A stretch of DNA of 32,056 nt, taken from the IMG/VR virus record IMGVR_UViG_3300047297_000200, positions 1 through 32,056 of that record; one strand, 5' to 3'. Positions 13,072 through 22,006 of the stretch are shown here, in pieces. The position numbers and the translations under genes were made by a program. A model generated the notes under the pieces. It was not told the DNA's origin, made no database searches, and saw only the letters and a program-made list of their open reading frames with translations. The stretch is from a virus. The stretch's first letter is position 1, and every line of letters starts with the position of its first letter.

Positions 13072-16000
13072 TTAACCTTTGATGACAAGTTTCGTGGCAG
13101 AGATGGCAAGTCCTGCATACGGCTGTGTTGTTGCAGTGGACGACAGAGTGCCAAAATCCGACACATAGTATTTTGTGCCAGCAGTCAAACTTGACTGCGC
13201 GTCGTCGGTTGAACCAACAGTCTGAATGGTCGCAGTTTGGCCATTGGTGTATGCACCGTTGGAAATCCCCAAAAAGTTAGAAGACGTGAGATTTGTTGTG
13301 TAACCTCGATACGCCTCCAATTGCGCAATAGAGCTAGTGGTGCCCGTGGAGAATACAAGACCTGTTCCAGTACCTACAGCAATTTGGGTAGCTGAAGTTG
13401 TAGCAGTCAATGTATCTGCCGCAGAAAATGTATTTGTACTAGGGAAACTAATGGTTTGCGCGCCGTACACATTTGAAATTAAGACTCTTGATATGTCAGG
13501 GTCGTACATTCCGTAGTATGGATAGTAGGCGTTTGTAATAAACGCCGAGTACCCTTCTGAACCGAAAGTTACATCAGTGCCTGAGATGGTTCCCGCTTTG
13601 CCGTACAGGTATCCATCCCCTGACTTTGTGTAGTTGACGAACAATTGGTTTGCCGCAGTGGAATACGCAACCGCAGATGCGCTGTAGCTTGATGTGTACG
13701 TCGCCTGTGAGTTAATCACAGTTTCGTTGCCGAAACTTGCGGCCCCCGCAGACGCCGTCCCGATTTTTACTGCTGGATACCCAGAAGAATTTCTATAAAC
13801 AACGGCATACTTATTAATGCCATTGCAGTAGGTGCAAGACACCAACCCTGCAGTGCCTCCTGCGTCAATGTAGTTTGCTGAAAACTGATTCAAACCACTG
13901 GTTGTAACTACTGTGATGATGTAAACAACCCAACCTGACCCGTTATATGCAACAGTCAAAACCTGGTTGTTTACTGAGTCATAGCAACACGAAAAGAATG
14001 AGTAACTTCCTGAGTGACCGGGGCTTGCGCTACTTACGTTTACAACCGTGTTGTTAGAAGTCTCTATTCTGCACAAATACTGTGTAAACGATCCGTCGCT
14101 ACCTCTATAGAACGAGACAATGAATCTATTTGATACGGAGGAATACACGGTTTGCACACCGCTGTAAGTGGTGTAGAGACTTCCGCTGTAAATTGTTGCA
14201 ATCGCCCCAAACGTAATCGTTGTTCCAGTCAAAATACCGACAGCGCCATATACGTTGGTGCCACCACTACCAATCCAAGTAAGCAGCACGCGATTGTCTG
14301 TAATGCTGTACGCGCAAGAGCAGACATACCGCCCTGTGGAAACGTTAGAACTTGTAACGCTAGTCGGGCCAGCAATCTGTGTAAATGAGGAAGCGGCAGT
14401 CGTAGTGACAGCGCTGACCGTCCCATCACTATTAATCACCACTTTAGTGCCATCGCTCAACGAACCAGAAGCCACAGCCGTCACAGAACCAGCGGATGCA
14501 GGAGGTGCAGACCAAGTAGGAGGAGCACCAGCACCAGCGGACGTGAGCACCTGGCCGGCAGAGCCGTAGGAGCTGCTGAACGCAATCGCTCCAGTGTTCG
14601 AAATCGCCAAGCGCTCAGTTGGGCCAGATGCACCGTCAGGTGTAGTCGAGAACACCAAACGTCCAGGCACATCGTTAGTGCCAGGCGTGCCATCTGAATA
14701 GCCACTGATTGCTGCCGACTGCAAATAATTTGCACCGTCGAACGATCTAAAGACAATGTTTCCAAGGTTGTCGTTGTTCTGAACGACAGCCCCAGCGCGA
14801 TCCTTGTCAAACACCAAGTAAGAGGCGCTCGCGTCGTTTGTCTTGTTGCGGTTGACTACCTGTGGGTAGTAACCGTCATTCGAGACCAACGCGATGCCAG
14901 CTGACGTCACGTTGTCAGGTGTGGTCGTTCCGATACCCACCGCGCCAGTGGAAGACACCACAAACGGCGTTGCATCGGCTGCCACGTCCTCGATGTAAAG
15001 GGCGTTGCCGCTGCCGGCCTGAGTAATGCTCAGAGCCGCACTTGAAGTGTTAACGCTGATGATCTGATTGGCTGTGAACGTGTTTGTCGCAGCCAGCTGG
15101 GCATAGCCCGTCGCTGGGATGTACGAAGCAAGCCACGCGGAGCCGGTGTAGACGCGCATCTCATTGGCCACTGAATTGAAGTACAGGGCGCCAGTGATCA
15201 GAGCGTTGCCGTCGTTGTCCACCGTTGGGTCAGATGTTTTTGCACCCAGGTAGCGATCGTCAAACGAGTCGAATGACGCAGCAGCAGAGGCAGCAGAGGC
15301 AGACGCAGCAGACGCACTGCCAGAGGCGCTTGAGGCCGATGCAGATGCAGCAGACGCAGCCGAAGCAGCAGCTGCAGCAGACGCAGCCGCAGTCGTTGTC
15401 GAACCAAAGATCGTGTCGATATAGTTCTTTGTGGCAGCGTCTTGAGCCAGCGTTGGATCACCGAGGCCGGTGATCTTGTTTGTGCCCATCGCGATCGCGC
15501 CTGACATAGTTCCACCAGTCAGGTTGAGCTTGGCCGCGAGCAGAGTGTCAGTTTGTGTCTGCGTGTACGCGTTGGTGATGCCAAAGCCGGCCAGCGTTGT
15601 GGGGTTGGTTCCACCAGTCACGCGGCCATAGACGTCAACAGTCACCGACTTGTAAGTGTCGGCAGTCACGCCAGTCGTGGCCAGGTCAATGTCGTCAGTG
15701 CCCACGACGATGCGTGCGCTCGAGGCCGTGCCCACGTTCAGCGTGTTGCCGGACTTGTACATACCGGCGCCGGCAGTAATCTGACCAGCGCCTGAGAACT
15801 GCTCCCAGGTCACAGCTGTGACGCCTAATGTCCCACCTGCTGGCGACGTGCAGACCCAGCCAGAGTTGTCGTTGACTGTGCCTTCTTCCACAAACGTGAA
15901 GGCGCCAACCAGCTCGGCCCATGTGTCAGCGTCAGTTGAACGCGACCAGGAGCCGGCAGCCACGACATAGATGCCGTTCTCAGCTGCGCTCGACTGATTC

Positions 16001-16860
16001 TTGACCAGGACGCGATCACCAGCGATGACGGCCACGCCGTCGATCGTCTGAGTACCGCTGAGGGTGATGTTGGCCGTTGTGCCAACACGGCAAGATCCTT
16101 TGACATCGAGGCCTTGGGCCACGCTGTCAACGTAGGCCTTGGTGGCCGCGTCGCCGTCAGCCGTAGGCGTTGCAAGACCAGTGATCTTGCTGTTGCCCAT
16201 GGCAATGGCGCCCGACATCGTGCCGCCAGTCAGCGCCAAGCGCAGGGCGTCTTGCGTGTCAACGTAGCCCTTGTTGGCCGCGTCAGATGCGTTTGTGGGC
16301 GTGCTCAGACCTGTGATGGTCGCAGAGCTGCCGGCAGTCATGTCCAACGCGCCCGTGATCACCACGTCGTTGAAGGTCGATGTGCCGGTGGCTGCCGTCA
16401 CGTTGCCGGTGACGTTGCCAGAAACGCCACCCGTTGCGGTGATCGCACCAGTGACGGCCAAAGTTGAGCCGAGAGTTGTCGCACCGCCAACCGAGAACGT
16501 GCCTGACACAGAGGCGTTGCCTGCCGCGGTCAGTGCCTTGCCAAAAGGAATGGTCAAGCCAACAGTGGAGAACTGAGCGACGTTTACACCCAGCACGGCC
16601 ATCCATGTCGAGCCTGCGCCAGAGCGGTAGAGGCCGGTGTTGGTCTCGTTCAAGTACGACAGACCAGGGCCGCTGACAGAGCCGTCAGCAATGCGGAAAG
16701 GCGCCAACATACCGCCGGCGCCTGTGCGTGAAAGAGAGTTCGTCAGCGCGTCGGCAACGTCCTCAAGTGTTGTGTTGGCCCATTCGGCCTCAATGACGTC
16801 TCCAGGGGTGACGGGGTTGCCGCCTGGTAGCGTGTAAATACCTGATCCGTTGCGTGGCAT
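13072..16860 (-). CDS. Tail fibre / receptor-binding protein
   Basis: 1262 residues. The N-terminus (about 1-75, GNPVTPGDVIEAEWANTTL) attaches to the tail. Residues about 190-480 carry three PT..DAA.K.Y(V/I)D repeats and two copies of LTGGTMSGAIAMG, the usual fibre shaft. An Ala/Ser-rich segment (about 487-525) forms a hinge or coil. Residues about 820-1190 contain at least six loosely repeated units of the form NxxxVxYxxSG, suggesting a beta-propeller-like tip that binds the host surface. The last 90 residues (LGISNGAYTNGQTATIQ) form a trimer-cap-like domain. The repeat region is visibly richer in A/T than its surroundings, which suggests a separate origin. No chaperone peptidase is fused. 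Confidence 0.85.
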   Translation of the reverse strand: MPRNGSGIYTLPGGNPVTPGDVIEAEWANTTLEDVADALTNSLSRTGAGGMLAPFRIADGSVSGPGLSYLNETNTGLYRSGAGSTWMAVLGVNVAQFSTVGLTIPFGKALTAAGNASVSGTFSVGGATTLGSTLAVTGAITATGGVSGNVTGNVTAATGTSTFNDVVITGALDMTAGSSATITGLSTPTNASDAANKGYVDTQDALRLALTGGTMSGAIAMGNSKITGLATPTADGDAATKAYVDSVAQGLDVKGSCRVGTTANITLSGTQTIDGVAVIAGDRVLVKNQSSAAENGIYVVAAGSWSRSTDADTWAELVGAFTFVEEGTVNDNSGWVCTSPAGGTLGVTAVTWEQFSGAGQITAGAGMYKSGNTLNVGTASSARIVVGTDDIDLATTGVTADTYKSVTVDVYGRVTGGTNPTTLAGFGITNAYTQTQTDTLLAAKLNLTGGTMSGAIAMGTNKITGLGDPTLAQDAATKNYIDTIFGSTTTAAASAAAAASAASAASASASSASGSASAASASAASAAASFDSFDDRYLGAKTSDPTVDNDGNALITGALYFNSVANEMRVYTGSAWLASYIPATGYAQLAATNTFTANQIISVNTSSAALSITQAGSGNALYIEDVAADATPFVVSSTGAVGIGTTTPDNVTSAGIALVSNDGYYPQVVNRNKTNDASASYLVFDKDRAGAVVQNNDNLGNIVFRSFDGANYLQSAAISGYSDGTPGTNDVPGRLVFSTTPDGASGPTERLAISNTGAIAFSSSYGSAGQVLTSAGAGAPPTWSAPPASAGSVTAVASGSLSDGTKVVINSDGTVSAVTTTAASSFTQIAGPTSVTSSNVSTGRYVCSCAYSITDNRVLLTWIGSGGTNVYGAVGILTGTTITFGAIATIYSGSLYTTYSGVQTVYSSVSNRFIVSFYRGSDGSFTQYLCRIETSNNTVVNVSSASPGHSGSYSFFSCCYDSVNNQVLTVAYNGSGWVVYIITVVTTSGLNQFSANYIDAGGTAGLVSCTYCNGINKYAVVYRNSSGYPAVKIGTASAGAASFGNETVINSQATYTSSYSASAVAYSTAANQLFVNYTKSGDGYLYGKAGTISGTDVTFGSEGYSAFITNAYYPYYGMYDPDISRVLISNVYGAQTISFPSTNTFSAADTLTATTSATQIAVGTGTGLVFSTGTTSSIAQLEAYRGYTTNLTSSNFLGISNGAYTNGQTATIQTVGSTDDAQSSLTAGTKYYVSDFGTLSSTATTQPYAGLAISATKLVIKG

Positions 16861-16872
16861 ATGCCTCTCCTA

Positions 16873-18726
16873 TTACTGAGTGTCCATTTGAATCGCTGTC
16901 TGAGCCGCGTAGGGACGCAGGATTTCGACAATTGTCTTCGGGTCTTTTGCTGCAAGTATTTTCGCAGCAGTTGCAGGGTCTGTTAGAGCGCGAGCAAGCA
17001 GTTGCTCAGTTTGGCTTTGCGTCATTTTGAACGGGAAGCCCATCACGCCAGAAACCAGTCGGCCAACCATGGAGTCGGCTGCGGATTGTGGGATGCCCAA
17101 GGGTCCCAGGAACTGGCGAACGACGTTCTGCGCGCCCAGGTACTGGGCAGTCGGAGAACCTGGCACTCGAGCAAGCTCTTGTGCTCCAGCGTAGCGAGCC
17201 ATGTCCTGGCCAATGCCATTGATCTGCGCCATCTGCGCAGGGTCCATGACGCTTTCCATTGTTGCGCCTTTGAGGCCTGTGGCCTTGCGGGCCGTAGCGT
17301 CAGCGTTGCGCAGTGCATTGGCGTAGCTGTTTGCGTTGACGCGGGCCAGTGATCCTTCGCTGAAGTCGGTAAGTGCAGGCAGCGCTGTGTTGCGCAGCTG
17401 CTGTGCGACGTTCATTTGGTTGATCGGGCGCGACATCTGCTTGAAGGTGTCACGCGCCTCCATGAACTTGGGCGATGCCTGCTCGAGGTAGCCCAGGATC
17501 TCGTCCTTGACGTTCATCAGCACGCGCTTGTCGTCAACACCAGCCGCGCTGATCTTGTCGTCAATGGCACGCACGATGTACTGCATACCCTTGACGCTGC
17601 CGGATGGGTCGCCAATGTCCACGCCCTCGTTCAGGGCCTTGCGACGTGCCTCCACGATCGCCTCCTGGACAACGGGTTTTTTCATCAGCTGGCCAGCCTG
17701 GGCGTCAAGCGCCTTGGAACTTGTCAGGCCAGCAGCTCGCGCCTGGCCATAAAGGTCGTCAGCAGCTGCGTTGCGGGCAGCCGTGTAAAACTCCATGCGG
17801 CCATCGTTGCCGGCCAAGTCATCGAGCACGCCCTTGTAGCCGGCAAATTGACGGCCACGCGCCTCTGCCAGGGCAGACGCGACATCGGGAGAGCTGGCAG
17901 CCGCGCCGCGTTGCAGCTGGGCGATGCCAGGGTCCATCGTGGCCTCAGCCAAGGTTGGCTTGACGCCTGGAACGTATTCAACGGGGTTTTGCGCAGCTGC
18001 GCGAACCTTTGCGGGATCGGTAGCAAAGCGGTCGATCGTGCGCTTAAGGATTCGCTCGCGGCCAGACTGCCACAGCGGCTCCACAGCGGCCTTGGCGCCG
18101 CCGTAAGCAGCAGACAGCACCCTACCCCCCACCTCGCCTGCCGTGCCTGCCAGAGCGCCCGTTGTGGCACCTCCTGACATGTCGTCTGGGGTTGTGATGG
18201 CGCCGATCGCGGCGCCTGATCCAGCAGCGCCAATGTAGGGAGCTGCACCGCGTGTCGCTGAAGCTGCCGCCTTGGGCAAAACGCGTGACGCATTTATGTA
18301 GGCCCCGGTGATCGCTTGCTGACCCTTCAGGCCAGGAACAAACATCAAGCCGGCGTCAGTAAGGCCTTTGCCCCACGCGCCTGCGCTGGTGTTCATCAGG
18401 GGCTTGTCCAGTGCCTCGTCGGCCTTGGCTGCAGCCTCGTCGTAGTCACCGATGCCAACCATGTTGGCCACGCGCTTAGCTGACCGGCCAAGGTCAACAA
18501 ATGACTTGCCTGCGCCAGCCAGCAGCTTGTCGGTGGTGGACATCGAGCCGACCAGGTCCTTGTTCAGGCGGTCGCGCTCGGTGTCGTAGTCGATGTTGCC
18601 GTAGAACCTTGCTGGAGGGATGTCGCTGTAATACTTCTTGCGCAGCGCGATCAGCAGCTGGTCATCGTTTAAGTCCCCGTACATGGGGAACTTCTCGCGG
18701 ATCTCGGAGACTTTGATTTTTTCCAT
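16873..18726 (-). CDS. Putative internal virion/ejection protein (617 aa)
   Basis: 617 residues. The N-terminal MYGDLNDDQLLIALRKKYYS (about 15-34) is a motif shared by large phage proteins delivered into the host. The middle is Gly/Ala-rich with amphipathic, membrane-active-looking segments (about 125-215). A long helical C-terminus follows (QAAG-, EAR- and ARDTFKQM-type helices). Position and composition match podophage ejection proteins that form a channel across the envelope during DNA entry. It overlaps the start of the fibre-side gene spacing by none and abuts the 401-residue gene with a 1-base overlap. Confidence 0.65.
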   Translation of the reverse strand: MEKIKVSEIREKFPMYGDLNDDQLLIALRKKYYSDIPPARFYGNIDYDTERDRLNKDLVGSMSTTDKLLAGAGKSFVDLGRSAKRVANMVGIGDYDEAAAKADEALDKPLMNTSAGAWGKGLTDAGLMFVPGLKGQQAITGAYINASRVLPKAAASATRGAAPYIGAAGSGAAIGAITTPDDMSGGATTGALAGTAGEVGGRVLSAAYGGAKAAVEPLWQSGRERILKRTIDRFATDPAKVRAAAQNPVEYVPGVKPTLAEATMDPGIAQLQRGAAASSPDVASALAEARGRQFAGYKGVLDDLAGNDGRMEFYTAARNAAADDLYGQARAAGLTSSKALDAQAGQLMKKPVVQEAIVEARRKALNEGVDIGDPSGSVKGMQYIVRAIDDKISAAGVDDKRVLMNVKDEILGYLEQASPKFMEARDTFKQMSRPINQMNVAQQLRNTALPALTDFSEGSLARVNANSYANALRNADATARKATGLKGATMESVMDPAQMAQINGIGQDMARYAGAQELARVPGSPTAQYLGAQNVVRQFLGPLGIPQSAADSMVGRLVSGVMGFPFKMTQSQTEQLLARALTDPATAAKILAAKDPKTIVEILRPYAAQTAIQMDTQ

Positions 18727-19931
18727 CAGCCGGGCCTCCGCAGACCCAATGGGTCGTTGTCAGCCGCAGGCGCCCCACCAGGACCGTTCTGCGGCAAAGC
18801 GCGGCCAGCGCGGGCCTGCAACGACTTCATGTAGACGTCGTAGCTGGCCGTCTTTTGCGCAACCAGGCCAGGCTTATCACCCAGCTGGGGCACAAGCTCG
18901 CGCACCTTTTGTTTTGCCTCGTACTCGTTCATGCCGGCGCCAGTAGCAGCACGCAGCAAAGCCTCGGCCATTGAGCTGCCCGCCTGGACAAACTTCTGAC
19001 GGTCTTCGGGTCGAAGCTGGTTGGCAAAATCTTCGCCAATCCCTGGAATGAAACCAGCGCCACGCTCGGCAAGCGTTGGATAGGCCGCTTGCGGGTTCTT
19101 CTTGATGACGCTTTCCATGTTGCGGCGTGCGTTGTCAGCCTGGAAGAACCAGCCTGCGGCCTTGCGCTCGTCCTCAGAAGGTTGAGCGCTGCTGGCCTTG
19201 GGTTGCACGTTGCCTGCATAGGCAATCGGTTGGCCGCTTGCGTCATAGGTAAACAGCTGGCCATTCTTCTGTCTAAAGATCGGCTCGTTGTTGGGACCAG
19301 AGCCAATTTGTTGAGCAGTGCCAGCGCCTAGGCCGCCGCCGCCGCCAGCTGCGACCATGCGGGCCGTGTCTGCGTTCATGAAACGAATTTCGTTCATGAT
19401 CGCGTTTTGAGATGCCTCAGCTCTCGCCCTGTCTTGAGCTGTCTGCGCTGTTGCGGCCATCTGCTCGTACATACGAGCCTGCTGCAACAAGAATTCAGCC
19501 TTCTTGTTCTGCGCAGCCTCTGGGTCCTTGATGTACTCGCCTTCAGCGGTAATGATTCCGCTGCCCAGCTTCATCGGGTCGCGTGAGGCTGCAGCTTTCT
19601 TAAGGTACTGCTCCTGCACGGGAGCAAAGCTCTCCCCTGCATACTGAGCTGCCAACGCGTTGAGCATAGCCGCGTCCCCCTGCTGCGAACGCTGTTTGGC
19701 AAACGCCTGAAACTGCGCGAAGTCGGGTTCTTGGTTGTAGAGGTCACTGCCTTGTTGAAACAAGTCAGCGGCCTTTGCTCGATTTGCCTCAATCGAGTTG
19801 GGCAGAATCGCACCAGAGCGCACTGTGTTGGACAAAACGCCTCCAGGCGACTGGATCTTTGCACGCGCTTTTTTTAGGAGGCCATAGCTTGGCTGCTCCT
19901 CCTCGTTGTTGAACAGGGTGTAATCGACCAT
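18726..19931 (-). CDS. Putative internal virion/ejection protein (401 aa)
   Basis: 401 residues, mainly helical and Ala/Gln-rich (LLQQARMYEQMAATAQTAQ at about 150-168). A Gly-rich stretch (about 195-206) is followed by a helical domain ending in a Pro/Gly tail (GPGGAPAADNDPLGLRRPG). It lies between two other predicted internal proteins. This gene group and lack of enzymatic motifs fit a structural ejection protein. The family is not recognised with certainty. The start is 2 bases after the preceding stop. Confidence 0.6.
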   Translation of the reverse strand: MVDYTLFNNEEEQPSYGLLKKARAKIQSPGGVLSNTVRSGAILPNSIEANRAKAADLFQQGSDLYNQEPDFAQFQAFAKQRSQQGDAAMLNALAAQYAGESFAPVQEQYLKKAAASRDPMKLGSGIITAEGEYIKDPEAAQNKKAEFLLQQARMYEQMAATAQTAQDRARAEASQNAIMNEIRFMNADTARMVAAGGGGGLGAGTAQQIGSGPNNEPIFRQKNGQLFTYDASGQPIAYAGNVQPKASSAQPSEDERKAAGWFFQADNARRNMESVIKKNPQAAYPTLAERGAGFIPGIGEDFANQLRPEDRQKFVQAGSSMAEALLRAATGAGMNEYEAKQKVRELVPQLGDKPGLVAQKTASYDVYMKSLQARAGRALPQNGPGGAPAADNDPLGLRRPG

Positions 19932-19933
19932 GA

Positions 19934-20311
19934 TCAGGCCTCGTTGCCGTAGGTTGGCAGGTTGCCGTATGGGTCCTCATAACCTGCTGCCGGCATGGTT
20001 GGAGCAGCACCAACGCCGCGGCGCTTACGCAGCTGCTCGAGCGCCATGCGCTGCTTTGTGTTGAAGTCAACCATCTTGGCGTCTACGCCCTTCTGGGCTT
20101 GGCCGGCCATGTAACCCTGGCCCAACTGTGCAAGGGCCTGGCCAATGCCTGGCGCAACGTAGTGCTTGCCGACCATCTGGCCTTCCATTGGCTTAAGGGA
20201 ATTGCCGCGCAGGGCGTCAACCATCGCCTGCTTTTTCTTCAGCTCGGCTTCTTCGGGACGCATCTGGCCCATCTGGACCAGGTAATCAAACATCAATTCG
20301 TCATTCATCAC
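19934..20311 (-). CDS. Small virion-associated protein (125 aa)
   Basis: 125 residues. The N-terminal LMFDYLVQMGQMRPEEAELK is a helical pair, followed by KQAMVDALRGNS and a Gly/Ala-rich region (APGIGQALAQLGQGYMAGQA, about 71-90). The C-terminus is Pro/Tyr/Asn-rich. It overlaps the S74-like gene stop by 4 bases (ATGA at 20308-20311). It is probably a minor internal or injection protein, judged only from its position and composition. Confidence 0.6.
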   Translation of the reverse strand: MMNDELMFDYLVQMGQMRPEEAELKKKQAMVDALRGNSLKPMEGQMVGKHYVAPGIGQALAQLGQGYMAGQAQKGVDAKMVDFNTKQRMALEQLRKRRGVGAAPTMPAAGYEDPYGNLPTYGNEA

Positions 20312-21600
20312 AGACCTCCGTAATTCACCATCAGGTAACCACTGGCGTGACGCTTGACGAGGTCAGGTCGCACCGCTTCAACTTCTTGGGCAATCACACC
20401 GCGTTGCGGCATTCCCATCATTGTGTAGTCATAAATTCCCACGCCAATCGCGTGAGTGCCAACGCGCTTGATGTTTGACTTCAAGCGACGATCAGAGAAC
20501 ATAAACGCGGCAGATCCAAGCTGTGCACCAGCGCCCAGTAAGTTGCCAAAGGCAGCGTTCTGCGCGTTGGCCGCGCCCAGCTGTGCGTCGTAGCCCATCT
20601 GAGTTGCGCCTAGGATGTTGGGCGTCTGTGACTGCTGTGCGGCCACAAACGAAGGCATCTGAGGCATGCTGACTTGTTGGCCAGACAGCAACGCGTTCAT
20701 CTCGTTCAGCGACATGCCGCGGCGCTGTGCCTGCTCGGCAATCGCCTGCTGGCGCAATTGGTTTTGCGCGTTGGCGTACTGCTGATTGAGGCCGTACTGC
20801 TGAGAGATCGCGTTGTTTTGCGCGTTCATGTTTGCCAGGTCCAACGCGGAGCCTTGGCCCAGTGCCTGGTTCTGGAACTGAGCTGCTTGCAAGTTTTGGT
20901 TAAAGCCTTGCTGCGCAGTACCCATCTGCATGTTGTACAGGCGCTGTGCTTCGCTGCCAGCCGTATCGAGCGCGTTGTAGCGCTCGGCAGCTTGGCGCTG
21001 TGCCATGTTATTCAGCTCGCGGTCGTAGCCTTCAGTGCCAGGTCTGAAACCCATGTTAGAGAGCTTTGTCTCGAGCTGGCGCTGCTGATAGTCATGCACC
21101 GGCTGCATCTTCTGCATGAGCTGGTTGGCCACCGTGTCACGGTAGCTCGAGTCGAACTGAGGCAAAGGAGCGCCAAAGTTAAAGCCAGTCGTCAGGCCAG
21201 CTGAGTAGTCCTTCACGCCCGTGTACAAGTTGCCAGGCGCGTTGGCCGATGTCAGCTGCGGCAGGTTCTGATAGTCGAAAGGCTGCGAATACTCGCTGGC
21301 CACACGACCCATGAAGCTGTTGGCAAGATCACTGCGACCGCCTTGGATGGCGATCTGATCATTCAGCGCATCTTGTAGACCAGGCGCAAGCGTGTTGTTC
21401 TGCGTCCATTGCGTGACCGCTTGGCCAGTCGCTGGATCAGTGACCGCCTGCGTGCCCCAGGACTGCGAACCAAACGGCGTGTTGATGACAGGCCGGTTGG
21501 CGTAGTTCTGAATGTTGGTTAACTCTTTAGACGCTGCCGCCTGAGTGTTGGCAGCGCCCAAATAGTCAGGCGTTGCTGGTGCTGACGATTTTCCGCCCAT
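20308..21600 (-). CDS. Internal virion protein with C-terminal S74-like segment
   Basis: 430 residues. A Pro/Asn/Gln-rich N-terminus and a long Gln/Ala-rich coiled coil (about 195-310) are followed by SDRRLKSNIKRVG at about 370-382 and a short GVIAQEVEAVRPDLV...YLMVNYGGL ending. SDRRLK begins the S74 intramolecular chaperone domain found on fibres. Here only about 60 residues are present, rather than the usual ~100 or more, so it may not self-cleave. Proteins of this form are common in podophage internal-protein clusters. It starts after AGGAGAAGGAAC and overlaps the GNAT gene by 35 bases. Confidence 0.7.
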   Translation of the reverse strand: MGGKSSAPATPDYLGAANTQAAASKELTNIQNYANRPVINTPFGSQSWGTQAVTDPATGQAVTQWTQNNTLAPGLQDALNDQIAIQGGRSDLANSFMGRVASEYSQPFDYQNLPQLTSANAPGNLYTGVKDYSAGLTTGFNFGAPLPQFDSSYRDTVANQLMQKMQPVHDYQQRQLETKLSNMGFRPGTEGYDRELNNMAQRQAAERYNALDTAGSEAQRLYNMQMGTAQQGFNQNLQAAQFQNQALGQGSALDLANMNAQNNAISQQYGLNQQYANAQNQLRQQAIAEQAQRRGMSLNEMNALLSGQQVSMPQMPSFVAAQQSQTPNILGATQMGYDAQLGAANAQNAAFGNLLGAGAQLGSAAFMFSDRRLKSNIKRVGTHAIGVGIYDYTMMGMPQRGVIAQEVEAVRPDLVKRHASGYLMVNYGGL

Positions 21601-22006
21601 GTTCCTTCTCCTTGATCCAGCGGCAGTCTTCTGCCTTCATTTCAAACATCACGCAATCAACGGTCTCAGCAATCTGCCGAAACCCCAGCTTGCGGTTCAT
21701 CTTTAACGCATCATCCAAGTGCTTTGGTGTGAGGCCGTAGACCGCTTCCTTGCCGCATGTAATCAGCGGATATTCGAAAGCCGCACGCCAAAGCTCGCGG
21801 GTCAAACTGTGCGGGCTGTCAAATGCAACGTGCATCCAGCAGCCTTTTTCTGTCCAAGCGTTGTATGCGACAGCAGCCCCAATTGTGCCGTCATCGCGCA
21901 TCGCCGCTATCGAGCGCAGATCACTACTCCAAGGCAGGTTTGTCTTCCTGTGCATCCATTCCCAGATGACAGGTCGCTCGCCTGGCTTGTCAGTAACAAT
22001 TTTCAA
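21566..22006 (-). CDS. GNAT-family N-acetyltransferase-like protein
   Basis: 146 residues. The fold pattern is GNAT-like: AAVAYNAWTEKGCWMHVAF strands, then a helix and the C-terminal ALKMNRKLGFRQ (about 108-119), the motif that closes the acetyl-CoA site. The canonical Q/R-x-x-G-x-G/A loop is weak. Such proteins occur amid the structural genes of podophages and may modify a virion or host protein. It overlaps both neighbours (4 bases upstream, 35 downstream). Confidence 0.7.
   Translation of the reverse strand: MKIVTDKPGERPVIWEWMHRKTNLPWSSDLRSIAAMRDDGTIGAAVAYNAWTEKGCWMHVAFDSPHSLTRELWRAAFEYPLITCGKEAVYGLTPKHLDDALKMNRKLGFRQIAETVDCVMFEMKAEDCRWIKEKEHGRKIVSTSNA

Noticed and set aside
13080-14400. 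Diversity-generating retroelement target in the tail fibre
   Set aside because: No reverse transcriptase gene, template repeat or adenine-specific variation partner is visible in the window.
15283-15400. Tandem Ala/Ser codon repeats read as a CRISPR or minisatellite
   Set aside because: Units are irregular and in frame with the tail fibre; they encode a low-complexity hinge and there are no spacers.
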